NCBI RefSeq assembly: GCF_038502225.1
Contig: NW_027196413.1
Location: 23,501 to 87,500, forward strand
DNA from: Cherax quadricarinatus
Lineage: Eukaryota > Arthropoda > Malacostraca > Decapoda > Parastacidae
Length of the DNA stretch: 64,000 bases
Direction of reading: 5' to 3'
In this document: piece by piece, positions 1 to 14,823 of the stretch
Layout of the letters: each line of letters starts with the position of its first letter
How positions within the stretch are numbered: the first letter of the stretch is position 1
Notes under the pieces: generated by a model
Told to the model about the DNA's origin: nothing
The model's input: the letters and a program-made list of their open reading frames with translations, nothing else
Database searches by the model: none
Program-made: the position numbers and the translations under genes

Positions 1-599
1 GCATCCTGCAAGACCTTGGCACAACCATGGCCCCTTCTTCAACCTCTCAAAGAACCCGGTACCACTTTTGGAAAGCAACTCTTTGCCCACTTTTGATACA
101 AAAGTTGTGGCTTCCCTCTCGACAGTGCATGTAGATTTTCAGATTGTCCACACTTCTGAATGGACTTCCTCCGGTCCCCCGTTCAAATGACCCTGACCTG
201 TAGAGGATGAAACTAACCAGGTTGCCTCTCAATCTTCAGAAATGACCTGGAGTTTCTTATCTTACACTGTTTCGAGGTACCTCATGGACTATTCTTTACT
301 CTCCAGCCGACGTCTCTCACAGACTATCAGCAAGGCATTCCTTCACCATGTTGGATAAAACATTTCATGTTCTGAAGAGTGGTGTACATAGTGTCACGGT
401 ACAAAATGCTGAACAAGTTCAGTCTTCCCATTCTTAGCACCATTAACAATAAATAATACTGTCACGATTTGTAAACACATTTCCCTCAATTATTGTTGGC
501 GAACTGTTCTGCCTACCGTCGTTCAGCGAAGCTTTCTGATGTGTGATGTAGACATGGAGCAACTTGAGCTATATTACAAGTATATTATGGAGCAACTCG
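1..599. other. Non-coding flank, nothing recognised
   Basis: No open frame here shows a recognisable domain. The stretch is AT-moderate single-copy-looking sequence. It contains a short near-duplication, 'gagcaacttgagctatatta' at about 557 and a variant at about 591. It may hold the 5' part of the LINE that becomes recognisable from about base 600, but I see no protein similarity before that. Confidence 0.4.
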
Positions 600-604
600 A
601 GCTA

Positions 605-871
605 TATTATAAGTATGGCTTCTCTGCCCGTGGGCGGAGACGCTGTGCTTGTAATACTGCTAAGTTAACTTTTGACTGCCATGAACTTTCACCTTGTTAT
701 ATAGTGGAACAGAGCTTAAAAGTACAAGAATTGATCTCTACACCACAGCAATGTATAAAGTGGCGCTTTGGCCACCCAGCAAAATATTGCAGTCGATGGC
801 CAACCAGCCAACCTCCCACTTGCGTTAACTTTAAGAGGCGCGTCCTGCTTATTCTCGCCATTGCCTGTTTT
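605..871 (+). pseudogene. LINE ORF1 (gag-like) remnant with broken zinc knuckle
   Basis: The forward frame read from 539 contains a segment TFDCHELSP then RFGHPAKYC, which matches the layout of jockey-type ORF1 proteins: a beta-strand region followed by a CCHC knuckle of the form CxxCxRFGHxxxxC. The second cysteine is replaced here: the sequence reads CIKWRFGHPAKYC, with tryptophan where the cysteine is expected. The frame ends at 872. In the family, ORF1 protein binds the element RNA in the particle. This copy is short and lacks the second knuckle, so it is a fossil. Confidence 0.6.
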
Positions 872-1041
872 TAGAGGGTTTCTCTTACACCAAGGCAGTT
901 TCCTATCTCCGACTTCAGGGAAGACTCCCACGGCTTTCTTATTCCAGAGTTGCTAGATGGCCTCAAACCTCGGTAGTACCTACTTTCACACAATCACCGC
1001 TATAGTTCCTACTTTCGCATTTGCCTCTAACCCTTTTAGTT

Positions 1042-1073
1042 CTAGGCTCTGAGGTTCCCACCTCAGAGCCTAG
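1042..1073. repeat. Perfect 13-bp hairpin inside the LINE
   Basis: The arms ctaggctctgagg (1042-1054) and cctcagagcctag (1061-1073) are exact reverse complements with a six-base loop, ttccca. The geometry is similar to that of the hairpin at 2637-2678 in the same decayed element. Confidence 0.88.
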
Positions 1074-1640
1074 GTGACTAAATTGTCATCTCGTATTCTC
1101 ATTATTCCAAAGTCTGAATCCTCACCGAAATACAAGTCTCCTTTAGCCCCTGAATCACATCATTTCTACGTATTTCACTTCTGATTCTTAAGTCTAGTTC
1201 TTTACCTCGTAATGCATCGGTTACTGTTGTAGAAGTTATCACCCTTATGTACACTTACTCCCTCTCCTGTCCCTACTTAAGTTTCTTCCCACTAAGATAA
1301 CTCTAACCTCTCGTTATCTTCCCCCCCCCCCTTCACCTGCATCTCTGACACCATGCTTCCTGCGGTTTCTGTCATCTCAGACAACTGAAGCCACCATCTC
1401 CGCGTTTATTTGCGAGACAAAACTAGTGATGGACACAGATCCACCTCCCAACACCACACATTTATTCCTTGCTTTACCTTCTTCACAGCGCCTTTCTTCT
1501 CATTTCCAACACTTCACTCCTTACTAACTTCCCACTACCTCCACACGTAAACTTTACTGTCCTTTCTAGTCCGTAGACAACTCCTGCTTACTATTACTGT
1601 TATCCTTCTATTTGCAGATCATGACTTAGCGAAATATTAA

Positions 1641-2120
1641 ATGATTCAGGGCCAAGCAGGGTCAGCTTTAGGTGTTCATCTCCCAGTTTTTCCCTGTATG
1701 TGCTGTTTACAAGAACCAAAATTACACTCGGCTGTTATCCTTCCATCTCGGGCTCTATTTTTGCTATCACCAGATCACTTTCCCGATGGGACTTTTAATA
1801 AAAGCGCATTTGTGCGCGCCAGTATACCACATTCTCAGGTCTTGGTTGGTACTTCGCTGCATTACACTCCAGCCATTATCTACTTGAACAGGTGATATAC
1901 ATTCTGAAATTTGTCCTCAACCATTATCTCTTCATGTTGTTTTTTTAGTTTCTTTCTTACCTCCACCATTCCTTTCATAGGGTGAGTCTCACTCTGACTT
2001 TCTTGACGATCAGTTAGAGGTTTTACTGACTTCTCTCTATTTGCCCTTCAACTTCACTCGACTTAACTTGGTCTGTGGTACCAGATTTGCATGACGGCGA
2101 TCATTTTCCTATTCTTACTT
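1641..2120 (+). pseudogene. LINE APE-type endonuclease remnant
   Basis: An early segment reads CLQEPKLHSA (glutamate codon 1712-1714), the usual LQE-T/P-K motif with the metal-binding glutamate of APE-like LINE endonucleases. It is followed by HFPDGT and FVRASIPHS, then IYLNR, all in the family order. After a frame change, GDHFPI at about 2096-2113 matches the C-terminal S-D-H motif, with glycine in place of serine. In live elements this domain nicks the target DNA to prime reverse transcription. Stops and frame changes between the two motifs show it is not functional. Confidence 0.62.
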
Positions 2121-2179
2121 CTCATTCATATTCTCGACCTCCTCGTCCCTGAACGAACGGAATTGACCCTTTACTCGCG

Positions 2180-3150
2180 TCAAACCTTTTTTGGTGGGGG
2201 CCTCCTGCTTTGTCCTGATGAGCTATTACAAATAGTTACGACTTCTGGTTTAACCACAGCTTCAGATACAACCCCCAAATGTCGAGTAAACATTCTCAGA
2301 AATACATACCTTTGTGGACTCCAGCTTGTGCTTGTCCAGTGAAAGTGTTGTAAGTGGTGGTGTTATAATAGGACCACAGAGCGGCTTCTTGATTTTAAGC
2401 GGGGGAAGGCGGTTGTCTGACGAGCGATGAAGCAAAACGCACTTGTTGGCGAGATTGTTTTTAGCGTTACTTCTGTTCCCTCTTGAGTGCAGTTTGGAAA
2501 AGGGTGTTCTAACCCCACCCGTGGTATGGTTTGTGTTCTTAGTACCATTCCTTTTCTACTCGTTATAAATGACTTCATCTCTGTTCTCCCATCTAAAATT
2601 TGGTCGTCACTTTGTTGATTTTACTATAGCTTATTCAGGCTGCTACTAGGTGACAGTCATGTCACCTAGTAGCAGCCTCTCTCTCCAGAATGCTATTGAC
2701 CATGTTTCCTACAGGGCCACTACTAATGGATTCAGATATTCTGCTAAATAAAACATCAGATTATTTTTACTAAATGATCTCTTGCTTCTAATAACTCATA
2801 CCTGTATGGTTCCCGTATTCCTAAACGAGATACGGTCAGGTTTCTCGACCATCTATTTAATCGACTGATATCCTGGACACCTCACAAAACCTCCCTGAAA
2901 GCCACTTGCTATAGACAACTGAACTTACTTATGTGACCTAATCTTATCAAAACTGGATTATGGAGACCAGCTATATTCTGCAGCCTCTCCCGCAATTCTT
3001 TCTAAACTTGATCCCATTCACCATCAGGGATTGTATTTGTGTCTAGTGCCCTTCGTTCCTCCCGGTCGAGAGTATATATACAGAGGTAAATGTTCCGTCT
3101 TTGCATGATCGGTGTGATGCCCGTTTTTTCCGATATTTTGTCCTTCAAAA
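2180..3150 (+). pseudogene. LINE reverse transcriptase remnant, catalytic pair broken
   Basis: Around 2523-2580 the frame reads VLSTIPFLLVINDFI, the region that follows the GVPQGS motif in LINE reverse transcriptases. At 2611-2634 it reads FVDFTIAY, where family members have a Y/F-V-D-D-F motif, so one of the two adjacent catalytic aspartates appears lost by a codon deletion. A thumb-like segment (SIYTEVNVPSLHDR) follows at about 3070-3115. A perfect 18-bp inverted repeat (2637-2678) interrupts the sequence just after the catalytic motif. The enzyme is dead. Confidence 0.6.
2637..2678. repeat. Perfect 18-bp hairpin inside the LINE
   Basis: The arms aggctgctactaggtgac (2637-2654) and its exact reverse complement (2661-2678) are separated by six bases, agtcat. 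It lies immediately after the reverse transcriptase catalytic region and interrupts the element's reading frame. Confidence 0.9.
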
Positions 3151-3410
3151 TTCAGGATGATAACAAAAGTTAGTCGAAGTCCTTTATTTCGTCGCCGCCC
3201 CTGTTTGCTCCGACCCTTTTCTCTTGGTATTCAGTCTTTAGTGGCTTCTCTTTATATGTCAATCCGGCATCTAACTTTTATCTCTCCCCTTGGGAGGTTC
3301 CGACAGCTCGTGTCTGTTCCTCCCCACTGCAGTGCGCGACACCTCAAATTCCTACAGTTGCTTCTCGCTAGCTTTTTCTTAACCACTTCCGGTCTCATTC
3401 TCATGCCGTT

Positions 3411-3780
3411 GCAGTTTACACTGATAGTTCTAAATCGTTTGACGGTGTCGGGTGTGCAGCAGTTTTTCCGGACAGAGTTGTATGAGGGCATGTATTAGAC
3501 TCAGCGAGCATTTTCAAAAATGAGCTGTTTGTAATTCTCATCACTGTTATACGTATTGAATCTCTGACTACCTCAACATTCGTAGTTGTTTCAAACTTCT
3601 GTAGTGCTTCATAGACTATCCAAAATTTGGCTTTCTTCATCCTCAAGTTCTTTGTATACAACTTTGGTTGTACAGGTTTTCTAGTGAAAACAAACACATC
3701 CTTTTCTGTTGGGTCCCTAGACATGCTGATCTTGAGTGTAACGAGCAGGCGGACTCTGTTGCGCGGTCAACTGTTCATTA
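3411..3780 (+). pseudogene. LINE RNase H domain remnant
   Basis: The frame beginning near 3417 reads YTDSSKSFDGVGCAAVF, typical of the first strand of a LINE RNase H with its catalytic aspartate (codon 3423-3425). A later frame has FCWVPRHADLECNEQAD at about 3696-3747, matching the W-V-P-x-H and N-E-x-A-D motifs at the domain's end, including the last catalytic aspartate. The middle contains a stop and a frame change. RNase H removes the RNA strand during reverse transcription in this group of LINEs. Its presence supports placing the element in the jockey/I group. Confidence 0.65.
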
Positions 3781-3811
3781 CCTCATTTCGTATAAGGTAT
3801 TCTTATCGATG

Positions 3812-4478
3812 TCCAGTAGTCAATCACTGGCTAGTGGCACCTCCAGTCCAGTAGTGCATCATTGACTTGTTGCACCTCCAGTCCAGTAGTGCATTACTGA
3901 CTTGTTGCATCTCCAGTCCAGTAGTGCATCACTGACTTGTTGCACCTCCAGTCCAGTAGTGCATTACTGACTTGTTGCACCTCCAGTCCAGTAGTGCATT
4001 ACTGACTTGTTGCACCTCCAGTCCAGTAGTGCATCCCTGACTTGTTGCACCTCCAGTCCAGTAGTGCATCCCTGACTTGTTGCACCTCCAGTCCAGTAGT
4101 GCATTACTGACTTGTTGCATCTCCAGTCCAGTAGTGCATCACTGACTTGTTGCACCTCCAGTCCAGTAGTGCATTACTGACTTGTTGCACCTCCAGTTCA
4201 GTAGTGCATTACTGACTTGTTGCACCTCCAGTCCAGTAGTGCATCCCTGACTTGTTGCAACTCCAGTCCAGTAGTGCATCACTGACTTATTGCACCTCCA
4301 GTCCAGTAGTGCATCCCTGACTTGTTGCACCTCCAGTCCAGTAGTGCATCACTGACTTATTGCACCTCCAGTCCAGTAGTGCATCCCTGACTTGTTGCAC
4401 CTCCAGTCCAGTAGTGCATCACTGACTTGTTGCACCTCCAGTCCAGTAGTGCATCACTGACTTGTTGCACTTCCAGGT
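3812..4478. repeat. 35-bp tandem array, about 19 copies
   Basis: The unit contains cttgttgcacctccagtcca followed by gtagtgcat(c/t)(a/c)ctga. Copies differ mainly at the two positions after 'gcat'. The first unit (about 3812-3849) is the most divergent and is continuous with the LINE's RNase H end, so the array seems to be an expansion of the retrotransposon's last bases. The last unit decays at about 4470 into unique sequence. Confidence 0.92.
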
Positions 4479-5012
4479 CAGACGTGAATCAGCATGTGAA
4501 GAAGTGTTTGGTGTCAAACAATAAGTTACTGGCCAGACGTTGATGAGCTACGGAAGAAGTCTCTCATGTCAATCCCTTTCTCAATTTTTTGTTCCAGTAT
4601 ACATCATCTTTTTTTCATCCCAATCCACACAAATTGCAATTTTTGAATTCTGTGGTCAGAGAATTATAAACATATATCTCACACACCAATAAAAACGTTC
4701 AGTTTGGTCACTTGATGGGAAAAATACAGTTAAAGACTCTTTAAAATTTTTTGAAGATTTTCTGCCAAAAGAAATGTAGGTCTACAAGATTATGTAATCA
4801 ACTTAAGAATTTAGTCCAGGATACACACAAAGACAAATGCTATTTTCTGTTGAAACTGTCTGGAGATTGTTTCATCTCCCAGAACTTTATCATTCCTATC
4901 TGTTATTCTTCAACCATACTTCAGCTCTCATATCAACGTAGAATATATTACCTAAGAACGGTTATCTTATTTTCCCTTGTTCCAGAACACAACGTTATCT
5001 ATGGTACACTAC
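4479..5012. other. Unique AT-rich spacer
   Basis: About 530 bases between two arrays. A forward frame starting at 4751 is open through the spacer into the next array, but its first 90 residues show no domain I recognise and the rest is repeat. I see no gene here. Confidence 0.5.
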
Positions 5013-5711
5013 CACCCTCCTGGATGACACCCACCTGGATGACACCCACCTGGATGACACCCACCTGGATGACACCCACCTGGATGACACCCACCTGGAT
5101 GACACCCACCTGCATGACACCCTCCTGGATGACACCCACCTGGATGACACCCACCTGGATGACACCCACCTGGATGACACCCACCTGGATGACACCCACC
5201 TGGATGACACCCACCTGGATGACACCCACCTGGATGACACCCACCTGGATGACACCCACCTGGATGACACCCACCTGGATGACACCCACCTGGATGACAC
5301 CCACCTGGATGACACCCACCTGGATGACACCCACCTGGATGACACCCACCTGGATGACACCCACCTGGATGACACCCACCTGCATGACACCCACCTGGAT
5401 GACACCCACCTGGATGACACCCACCTGGATGACACCCACCTGGATGACACCCACCTGCATGACACCCATCTGGATGACACCCACCTGGATGACACCCACC
5501 TGGATGACACCCACCTGGATGACACCCACCTGCATGACACCCACCTGGATGACACCCACCTGGATGACACCCACCTGGATGACACCCACCTGGATGACAC
5601 CCACCTGCATGACACCCATCTGGATGACACCCACCTGGATGACACCCACCTGGATGACACCCACCTGCATGACACCCACCTGCATGATACCCACCTGCAT
5701 GACACCCACCT
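5013..5711. repeat. 15-bp tandem array, about 47 copies
   Basis: The unit is tggatgacacccacc. The commonest variants are tgcatg for tggatg, plus 'catct' for 'cacct'. The unit is a multiple of three with no stop in several frames, so long reading frames appear on both strands; they are by-products of the repeat. Confidence 0.95.
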
Positions 5712-6455
5712 GGATGATACCCTCTCTCAATATCACCCACCGGGAGGTCACCCACCTGGATGATACCCTCTCTCAATATCACCCACCGGGAGGTCACCCA
5801 CCTGGATGATACCCTCTCTCAATATCACCCACCGGGAGGTCACCCACCTGGATGACACCCACCTGGATGATACCCTCTCTCAATATCACCCACCGGGAGG
5901 TCACCCACCTGGATGACACCCACCTGCATTATACCCTCTCTCAATATCACCCACCGGGAGGTCACCCACCTGGATGACACCCACCTGCATGACACCCACC
6001 TGGATGATATCCTCTCTCAATATCACCCACCGGGAGGTCACCCACCTGGATGACACCCACCTGGATGATACCCTCTCTCAATATCACCCACCGTGAGGTC
6101 ACCCACCTGGATGACACCCACCTGGATGACACCCTCTCAATACCACCCACCGGGGGCCGCCCACTTGAATGACACCCACCTGGATGACACCCACCTGGAT
6201 GACACCCTCTCAATACCACCCACCGGGGACCGCCCACTTGAATGACACCCACCTGGATGACACCCACCTGGATGACACCCTCTCAATACCACCCACCGGG
6301 GGCCGCCCACTTGAATGACACCCACCTGGATGACACCCACCTGGATGACATCCACCTGGAAGACACCCTCTCAATACCACCCACCGGGGGCCGCCCACTT
6401 GAATGACACCTACCTGGATGACACCCACCTGGATGACATCCACCTGCATGACACC
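5712..6455. repeat. 46-bp and 73-bp composite array built on the 15-bp unit
   Basis: From 5712 the 15-mer alternates with a longer segment containing accctctctcaatatcaccc and accgggaggtcaccc, giving a 46-bp period, with extra 15-mers in some copies. From about 6128 the segment changes to ctctcaataccacccaccgg plus ggccgcccacttgaatg. That version has a 73-bp period (starts at 6128, 6201 and 6274), and the next start at 6362 is 88 bp on, that is 73 plus one 15-mer. This is a nested array in which the 15-mer is the older module. Confidence 0.88.
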
Positions 6456-6956
6456 CACATCAGCTCATGATTAAGATCCATGTATCTACTTACATGAATT
6501 TATAGTGTGTATATAATCAAAACCATAAATTTTAAAGAGGTGGACGGGCAAGCCAGCGGAAGGCCTCGGTCACATAACCAAAAGCTCCAACTGGTGGGTC
6601 ATCATATGACTAAGACCCGCGTCAGGAAACACTTGTTCTACTTCCTGACAAACCTTACCTAACCTAATAGTGTATATATAAAATACATCATAACCACATT
6701 CAAAGTGATCAGATGCATTTGTTACCATAAAAGATTTTGGATAAAAACATTCCATCAATAAAAGCTTTTATTGTAAACACAAAATAGTTTTGGACACTTA
6801 ATCTAGGCTATACAAGTATTTGCTTCTTGAGTGTATATATTACACAGCCTTAATGACACTCCAGTCCCACTTGTTGGACACTAATATCGTGCTAATATGA
6901 TACATTTTGTACAGAAGTAGTGAGAGAAGTCACACTTTGAGAGTGCAAAAACATAA
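6456..6956. other. Unique spacer with a dispersed-repeat fragment
   Basis: A segment at about 6585-6665 is the reverse complement of one at about 21952-22033; they share gacgcgggtctta and the run leading to ggttaggtaaggtt. This marks a dispersed repeat family present at least twice in the window. The rest is AT-rich sequence without a gene. Confidence 0.6.
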
Positions 6957-8502
6957 GTAACACTGTAATAGCTAACTGGTCCATACTAGGCTCCTCCAGT
7001 GTACAATGTAAGGAACATTGTAGTAGACCAACTGGCTTATACTAGGCTCCTCCAGTGTGCAACATAAGGAACACTGTAGTAAACCAACTGGCTTATACTA
7101 GGCACCTCCAGTGTGCAACATAAGGAACACTGTAGTAGACCAACTGGCTTATACTAGGCACCTCCAGTGTGCAACATAAGGAACACTGTAGTAAACCAAC
7201 TGGCTTATACTAGGCACCTCCAGTGTGCAACATAAGGAACACTGTAGTAAACCAACTGGCTTATACTAGGCACCTCCAGTGTGCAACATAAGGAACACTG
7301 TAGTAAACCAACTGGCTTATACTAGGCACCTCCAGTGTACAACATAAGGAACACTGTAGTAAACCAACTGGCTTATACTAGGCACCTCCAGTGTGCAACA
7401 TAAGGAACACTGTAGTAAACCAACTGGCTTATACTAGGCACCTCCAGTGTACAACATAAGGAACACTGTAGTAAACCAACTGGCTTATACTAGGCACCTC
7501 CAGTGTACAACATAAGGAAAATATAGAAGACCAACTGGCTTATACTAGGCTCCTCCAGTGTGCAACATAAGGAACACTGTAGTAAACCAACTGGCTTATA
7601 CTAGGCACCTCCAGTGTATAACATAAGGAAAATATAGAAGACCAACTGGCTTATACTAGGCTCCTCCAGTGTGCAACATAAGGAACACTGTAGTAAACCA
7701 ACTGGCTTATACTAGGCACCTCCAGTGTACAACATAAGGAAAATATAGAAGACCAACTGGCTTATACTAGGCTCCTCCAGTGTACAATGTAAGGAACACT
7801 GTAGTAGACCAACTGGCTTATACTAGGCACCTCCAGTGTGCAACATAAGGAACACTGTAGTAGACCAACTGGCTTATACTAGGCTCCTCCAGTGTACAAT
7901 GTAAGGAAAATATAGTAGACCAACTGGCTTATACTAGGCTCCTCCAGTGTGTAACATAAGGAACACTGTAATAAACCAACTGGCTTATACTAGGCACCTC
8001 CAGTGTGCAACATAAGGAACACTGTAGTAGACCAACTGGCTTATACTAGGCTCCTCCAGTGTGCAACATAAGGAACACTGTAGTAGACCAACTGGCTTAT
8101 ACTAGGCTCCTCCAGTGTGCAACATAAGGAACACTGTAGTAAACCAACTGGCTTATACTAGGCACCTCCAGTGTGCAACATAAGGAACACTGTAGTAAAC
8201 CAACTGGCTTATACTAGGCTCCTCCAGTGTGCAACATAAGGAAAATATAGTAGACCAACTGGCTTATACTAGGCTCCTCCAGTGTGCAACATAAGGAACA
8301 CTGTAGTAAACCAACTGGCTTATACTAGGCACCTCCAGTGTGCAACATTAGGAACACTGTAATAAACCAACTGGCTTATACTAGGCTCCTCCAGTGTGCA
8401 ACATAAGGAACACTGTAGTAGACCAACTGGCTTATACTAGGCACCTCCAGTGTGCAACATAAGGAACACTGTAGTAAACCAACTGGCTTATACTAGGCAC
8501 CT
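6957..8502. repeat. 56-bp tandem array, about 27 copies
   Basis: The unit contains ggaacactgtagtaaaccaa, then ctggcttatactaggc(a/t)cctccagtgt and (g/a)caacataa. Period measured between 7068 and 7124 is 56. A variant with 'gaaaatatagaaga' in place of 'gaacactgtagtaa' recurs at about 7517, 7627 and 7739, close to every second unit, which points to a 112-bp dimer expansion. Confidence 0.93.
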
Positions 8503-9174
8503 TTTAAATACAATCTTCTTGAATCTAACTTATACTTAAAACACTTCAGAGAACTTGTTTCGTTAAAGCTACTTAACATTTGTTAGCCTAATTATCCGCC
8601 TCAGTGCTCAAACAATAGCTTTCTATATATCTCGTAAATCGAAATTTTTCACATTTCGATCTAATATTAAGGCTTGTAACGTCGTTTATTGCCTGTATAC
8701 TTCTGCTTCCTTACAAGTATCTCACTCCTCATTCTTCACTTGTCAAGATAATGTATCTTCATCGTTTTTAATTTAGTTTAGGAAGATTTATGATGAAGGT
8801 GATAAATTTTGTCAGCGTTCTTTTATATATTTTAAATAGAATTCAAATGTAGTCTGTAGAAGTGGCATTGTTAATCAGTTGTAGTTGCCGAGTGACTCAT
8901 CTCGACACCAAGATAACTTCTAAGATAACATTAATGTTCTCATAATTAGCACTTCTACTCATAAACCCAAGTACTTTATTGGCCTTATTGGATAGGCTAA
9001 TTTATTGCTGCCTTTGTTTGAGTTCTTTACTAACCATCACTCCTCATTAATTTCATTCTCTTATTTACCAATATTTACATTATTGAGCTGGTGTTTAGTG
9101 CAACGTTACCCAAACTTAAAACACCTACATAGTAGATGAATATATCTTTAAATGGACGTTTATAAATTAAACCA
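8503..9174. other. AT-rich unique sequence, no gene seen
   Basis: About 670 bases of AT-rich sequence. No open frame longer than 60 codons and no motif that I can place. Confidence 0.5.
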
Positions 9175-12529
<3,355 letters not shown>

Positions 12530-14169
12530 CAGTGGAATCCCGGTCTTCGTATTTAATTCGTTCCAGAAGGTCGGCCGAAAACCGATTTATACGAAAACTG
12601 AAGTAATATTTCCCAAAAGAAATAATGTAAATCCAATTAATCCGTTCCACACACCCATAAATATTAATAAAAAATACATTTTATAGAGAATGACTGTAGT
12701 TTTACATACAGAAAATATTGAGAAATAAATGTAAATGAATAACGAAATGGATAAATGGACATTTATCCCTTTTACCTTTATTGAAGACTCTTGTTGGAGT
12801 ATGGAAGACGGCGACGAGGGCAGAGGGAGGACTGAGTATTGTTTGGAAGGGGAATCCCCTTCCATAAGGGCTTCAGGTATCAAGTCCCTATCTGGGGCTA
12901 CTTTCCTTCTTTTTTTTTTTACTGGCACTAGGACCAGCTTGAGAGTCACTGTACCCCTGTTGCACAAAAAAACTGTGCAGACAGACCTGTTTCTGGTGTC
13001 TCTTTAAGATTTGCCTAAAATGGGACGTGGCATTGTCATTGAACATGTTGCTGACATGGCTTGCAGCAGCTTTGTTAGGGTGATATTTCTCCACTAAACT
13101 TTGCACCTCACTCCACTTTGCACGAATATCTTTAATCACTGAAAAAGCCACATTCTCCCCTCTCTCTTCCTCCTCCTCTGAAGCAATTTCCCCAGCTAAG
13201 GTCTGTTGCTGTTTCAGATGATGGTCTTGAAGCTCTTCGGTGGTTAGCTCTTCCCTGTGGTCGTCCACCAACTCTTCCACATCCTGGCCACTCATCTCTA
13301 ACCCCAGGGACTTCCTCAAAGACACAATCAATTCCACAACAGGTGTAGGGTCGTCAGGGTCAGCCTCAAACTCTTCAAAATCCTTATGGAGGACACATTC
13401 TAAACACAATTTTCTCCAAGAAGAGTTAATCGTTCTGGAAGTCACTCTGTGCCAAGCCTTATCTGTAAGGCTTATGCAAATGAGGATATTGAAGCGATTC
13501 CTCCAGAACTCTCTTAGGGTCAATTCAGTGTCTGAGGTCACTTCAAAGCACTTTTGAAACATTGCTATGGTGTAGAGTGTTTTGAAGTCTGAAATGACCT
13601 GCTGGTCCATGGGCTGGATGAGAGGAGTGGTATTAGGGGGCAAGAACTTCACTGTGATGAAAGTAAACTCTGCCAACAATTGGTCTTCCAAGTCTGTAGG
13701 ATGAGCAGGAGCATTGTCCATTACCAGGAGGCACTTCAGGAACAATTTATTTTCCAGGAGGGTTTTCTTCACACTCTGGCCAAACACTTCAGTGACCCCC
13801 TCAATGAAAATTAGCCTCGTGACCCATGCCTTATTGTTAGCCTTCCACATCACACACAATTTACTCTTGATGGCGTTGTCTTTCTTGAACACTCTGGGAT
13901 TTTCAGAGTGATACCCAGTAAAGGCCTCATTTTGAAATCCCCACTAGCATTACCATAGAACAAAAGAGTTAGCCCATCCTTCATAGGCTTGTGTCCTGGC
14001 AGTGCCTTTCCCTCCTGCATGATGTAGGTCCTCTTTGGCATTTTCTTCCATAAGAGGCCTGTTTCATCACAACTGAAGATTTGCTGGGGAGGAATCCTTC
14101 AGCCTCTACACACTCCTTGAATTCATCAATGAATTCTTCTACGAGTTCTTTCTTGAATTCTATCGTGTG

Positions 14170-14823
14170 AAGCATGGGTGATGAATGTTGCAGCGAGGAG
14201 AAGGCTGGAGGCAGTGGAGATGTCATGTCTGAGGGCAATGTGTGGTGTGAATATAATGCAGAGAATTCGTAATTTGGAAGTTAGGAGGAGGTGCGGGATT
14301 ACCAAAACTGTTGTCCAGAGGGCTGAGGAAGGGTTGTTGAGGTGGTTCGGACATGTAGAGAGAATGGAGCGAAACAGAATAACTTCAAGAGTGTATCAGT
14401 CTGTAGTGGAAGGAAGGCGGGGTAGGGGTCGGCCTAGGAAGGGTTGGAGGGAGGGGGTAAAGGAGGTTTTGTGTGCGAGGGGCTTGGACTTCCAGCAGGC
14501 ATGCGTGAGCGTGTTTGATAGGAGTGAATGGAGACAAATGGTTTTTAATACTTGACGTGCTGTTGGAGTGTGAGCAAAGTAACATTTATGAAGGGATTCA
14601 GGGAAACCGGCAGACCGGACTTGAGTCCTGGAGATGGGAAGTACAGTGCCTGCACTCTGAAGGAGGGGTGTTAATGTTGCAGTTTAAAAACTGTAGTGTA
14701 AAGCACCCTTCTGGCAAGACAGTGATGGAGTGAATGATGGTGAAAGTTTTTCTTTTTCGGGCCACCCTGCCTTGGTGGGAATCGGCCAGTGTGATAATAA
14801 AAAATAAAAAATAATAAAAAAAA
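14170..14823 (+). mobile_element. 5'-truncated LINE 3' end inside the Tigger element
   Basis: The forward frame 14178-14555 encodes the extreme C-terminus of a LINE polyprotein: RRCGITKTV, LLRWFGHVERMERNRI, GRRGRGRPRKGW and a final cysteine-containing tail (ARGLDFQQACVSVFDRSEW) are typical of the region after the reverse transcriptase in many invertebrate LINEs. About 270 bases of 3' UTR follow, ending in an A-rich tail of aataaaaaa repeats (14790-14823). The left junction is within a few bases of 14170. The same 3' UTR is recognisable at 25760-27370 and 51175-53995, where it has spawned tandem arrays. The clade is not certain. Confidence 0.8.
14178..14555 (+). pseudogene. LINE polyprotein C-terminal fragment
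   Basis: This is an intact 125-codon frame but only the tail of a polyprotein that is normally about a thousand residues. It has no catalytic residues of its own. The W-F-G-H-V-x-R motif and the following basic RGRGRPRKGW segment are the recognisable part. The methionine at 14178 is incidental. The frame ends 265 bases before the A-rich tail. Confidence 0.75.

Larger units (their letters stand above)
600..3811 (+). mobile_element. Decayed jockey-like non-LTR retrotransposon (LINE)
   Basis: Reading all three forward frames, fragments of a two-ORF LINE appear in the canonical order: a gag-like zinc knuckle (about 750-810), an APE-type endonuclease (about 1640-2110), a reverse transcriptase (about 2180-3150) and an RNase H (about 3410-3775). 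Frames change many times and stops are frequent, so the copy is dead. ORF1 with a CCHC knuckle followed by EN-RT-RNase H is the arrangement of the jockey/I group of LINEs; the exact clade is an inference. The 5' boundary is uncertain. The 3' boundary runs into the 35-bp tandem array at 3812, which appears to be built from the element's own last bases. No poly(A) tail or target duplication is seen. Confidence 0.72.

Noticed and set aside
3812..4478. Regular 35-bp spacing suggesting a CRISPR array
   Set aside because: There are no unique spacers between repeats, no cas genes and a eukaryotic context; it is a plain head-to-tail array.
4751..5012. A gene starting at 4751 with a non-repeat N-terminus of about 90 residues
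   Set aside because: AT-rich chance frame running into the 15-bp array; no recognisable domain and no transcription evidence.
14178..14555. A small standalone gene of 125 codons
   Set aside because: It is the tail of a LINE polyprotein followed by the LINE 3' UTR and A-rich end.
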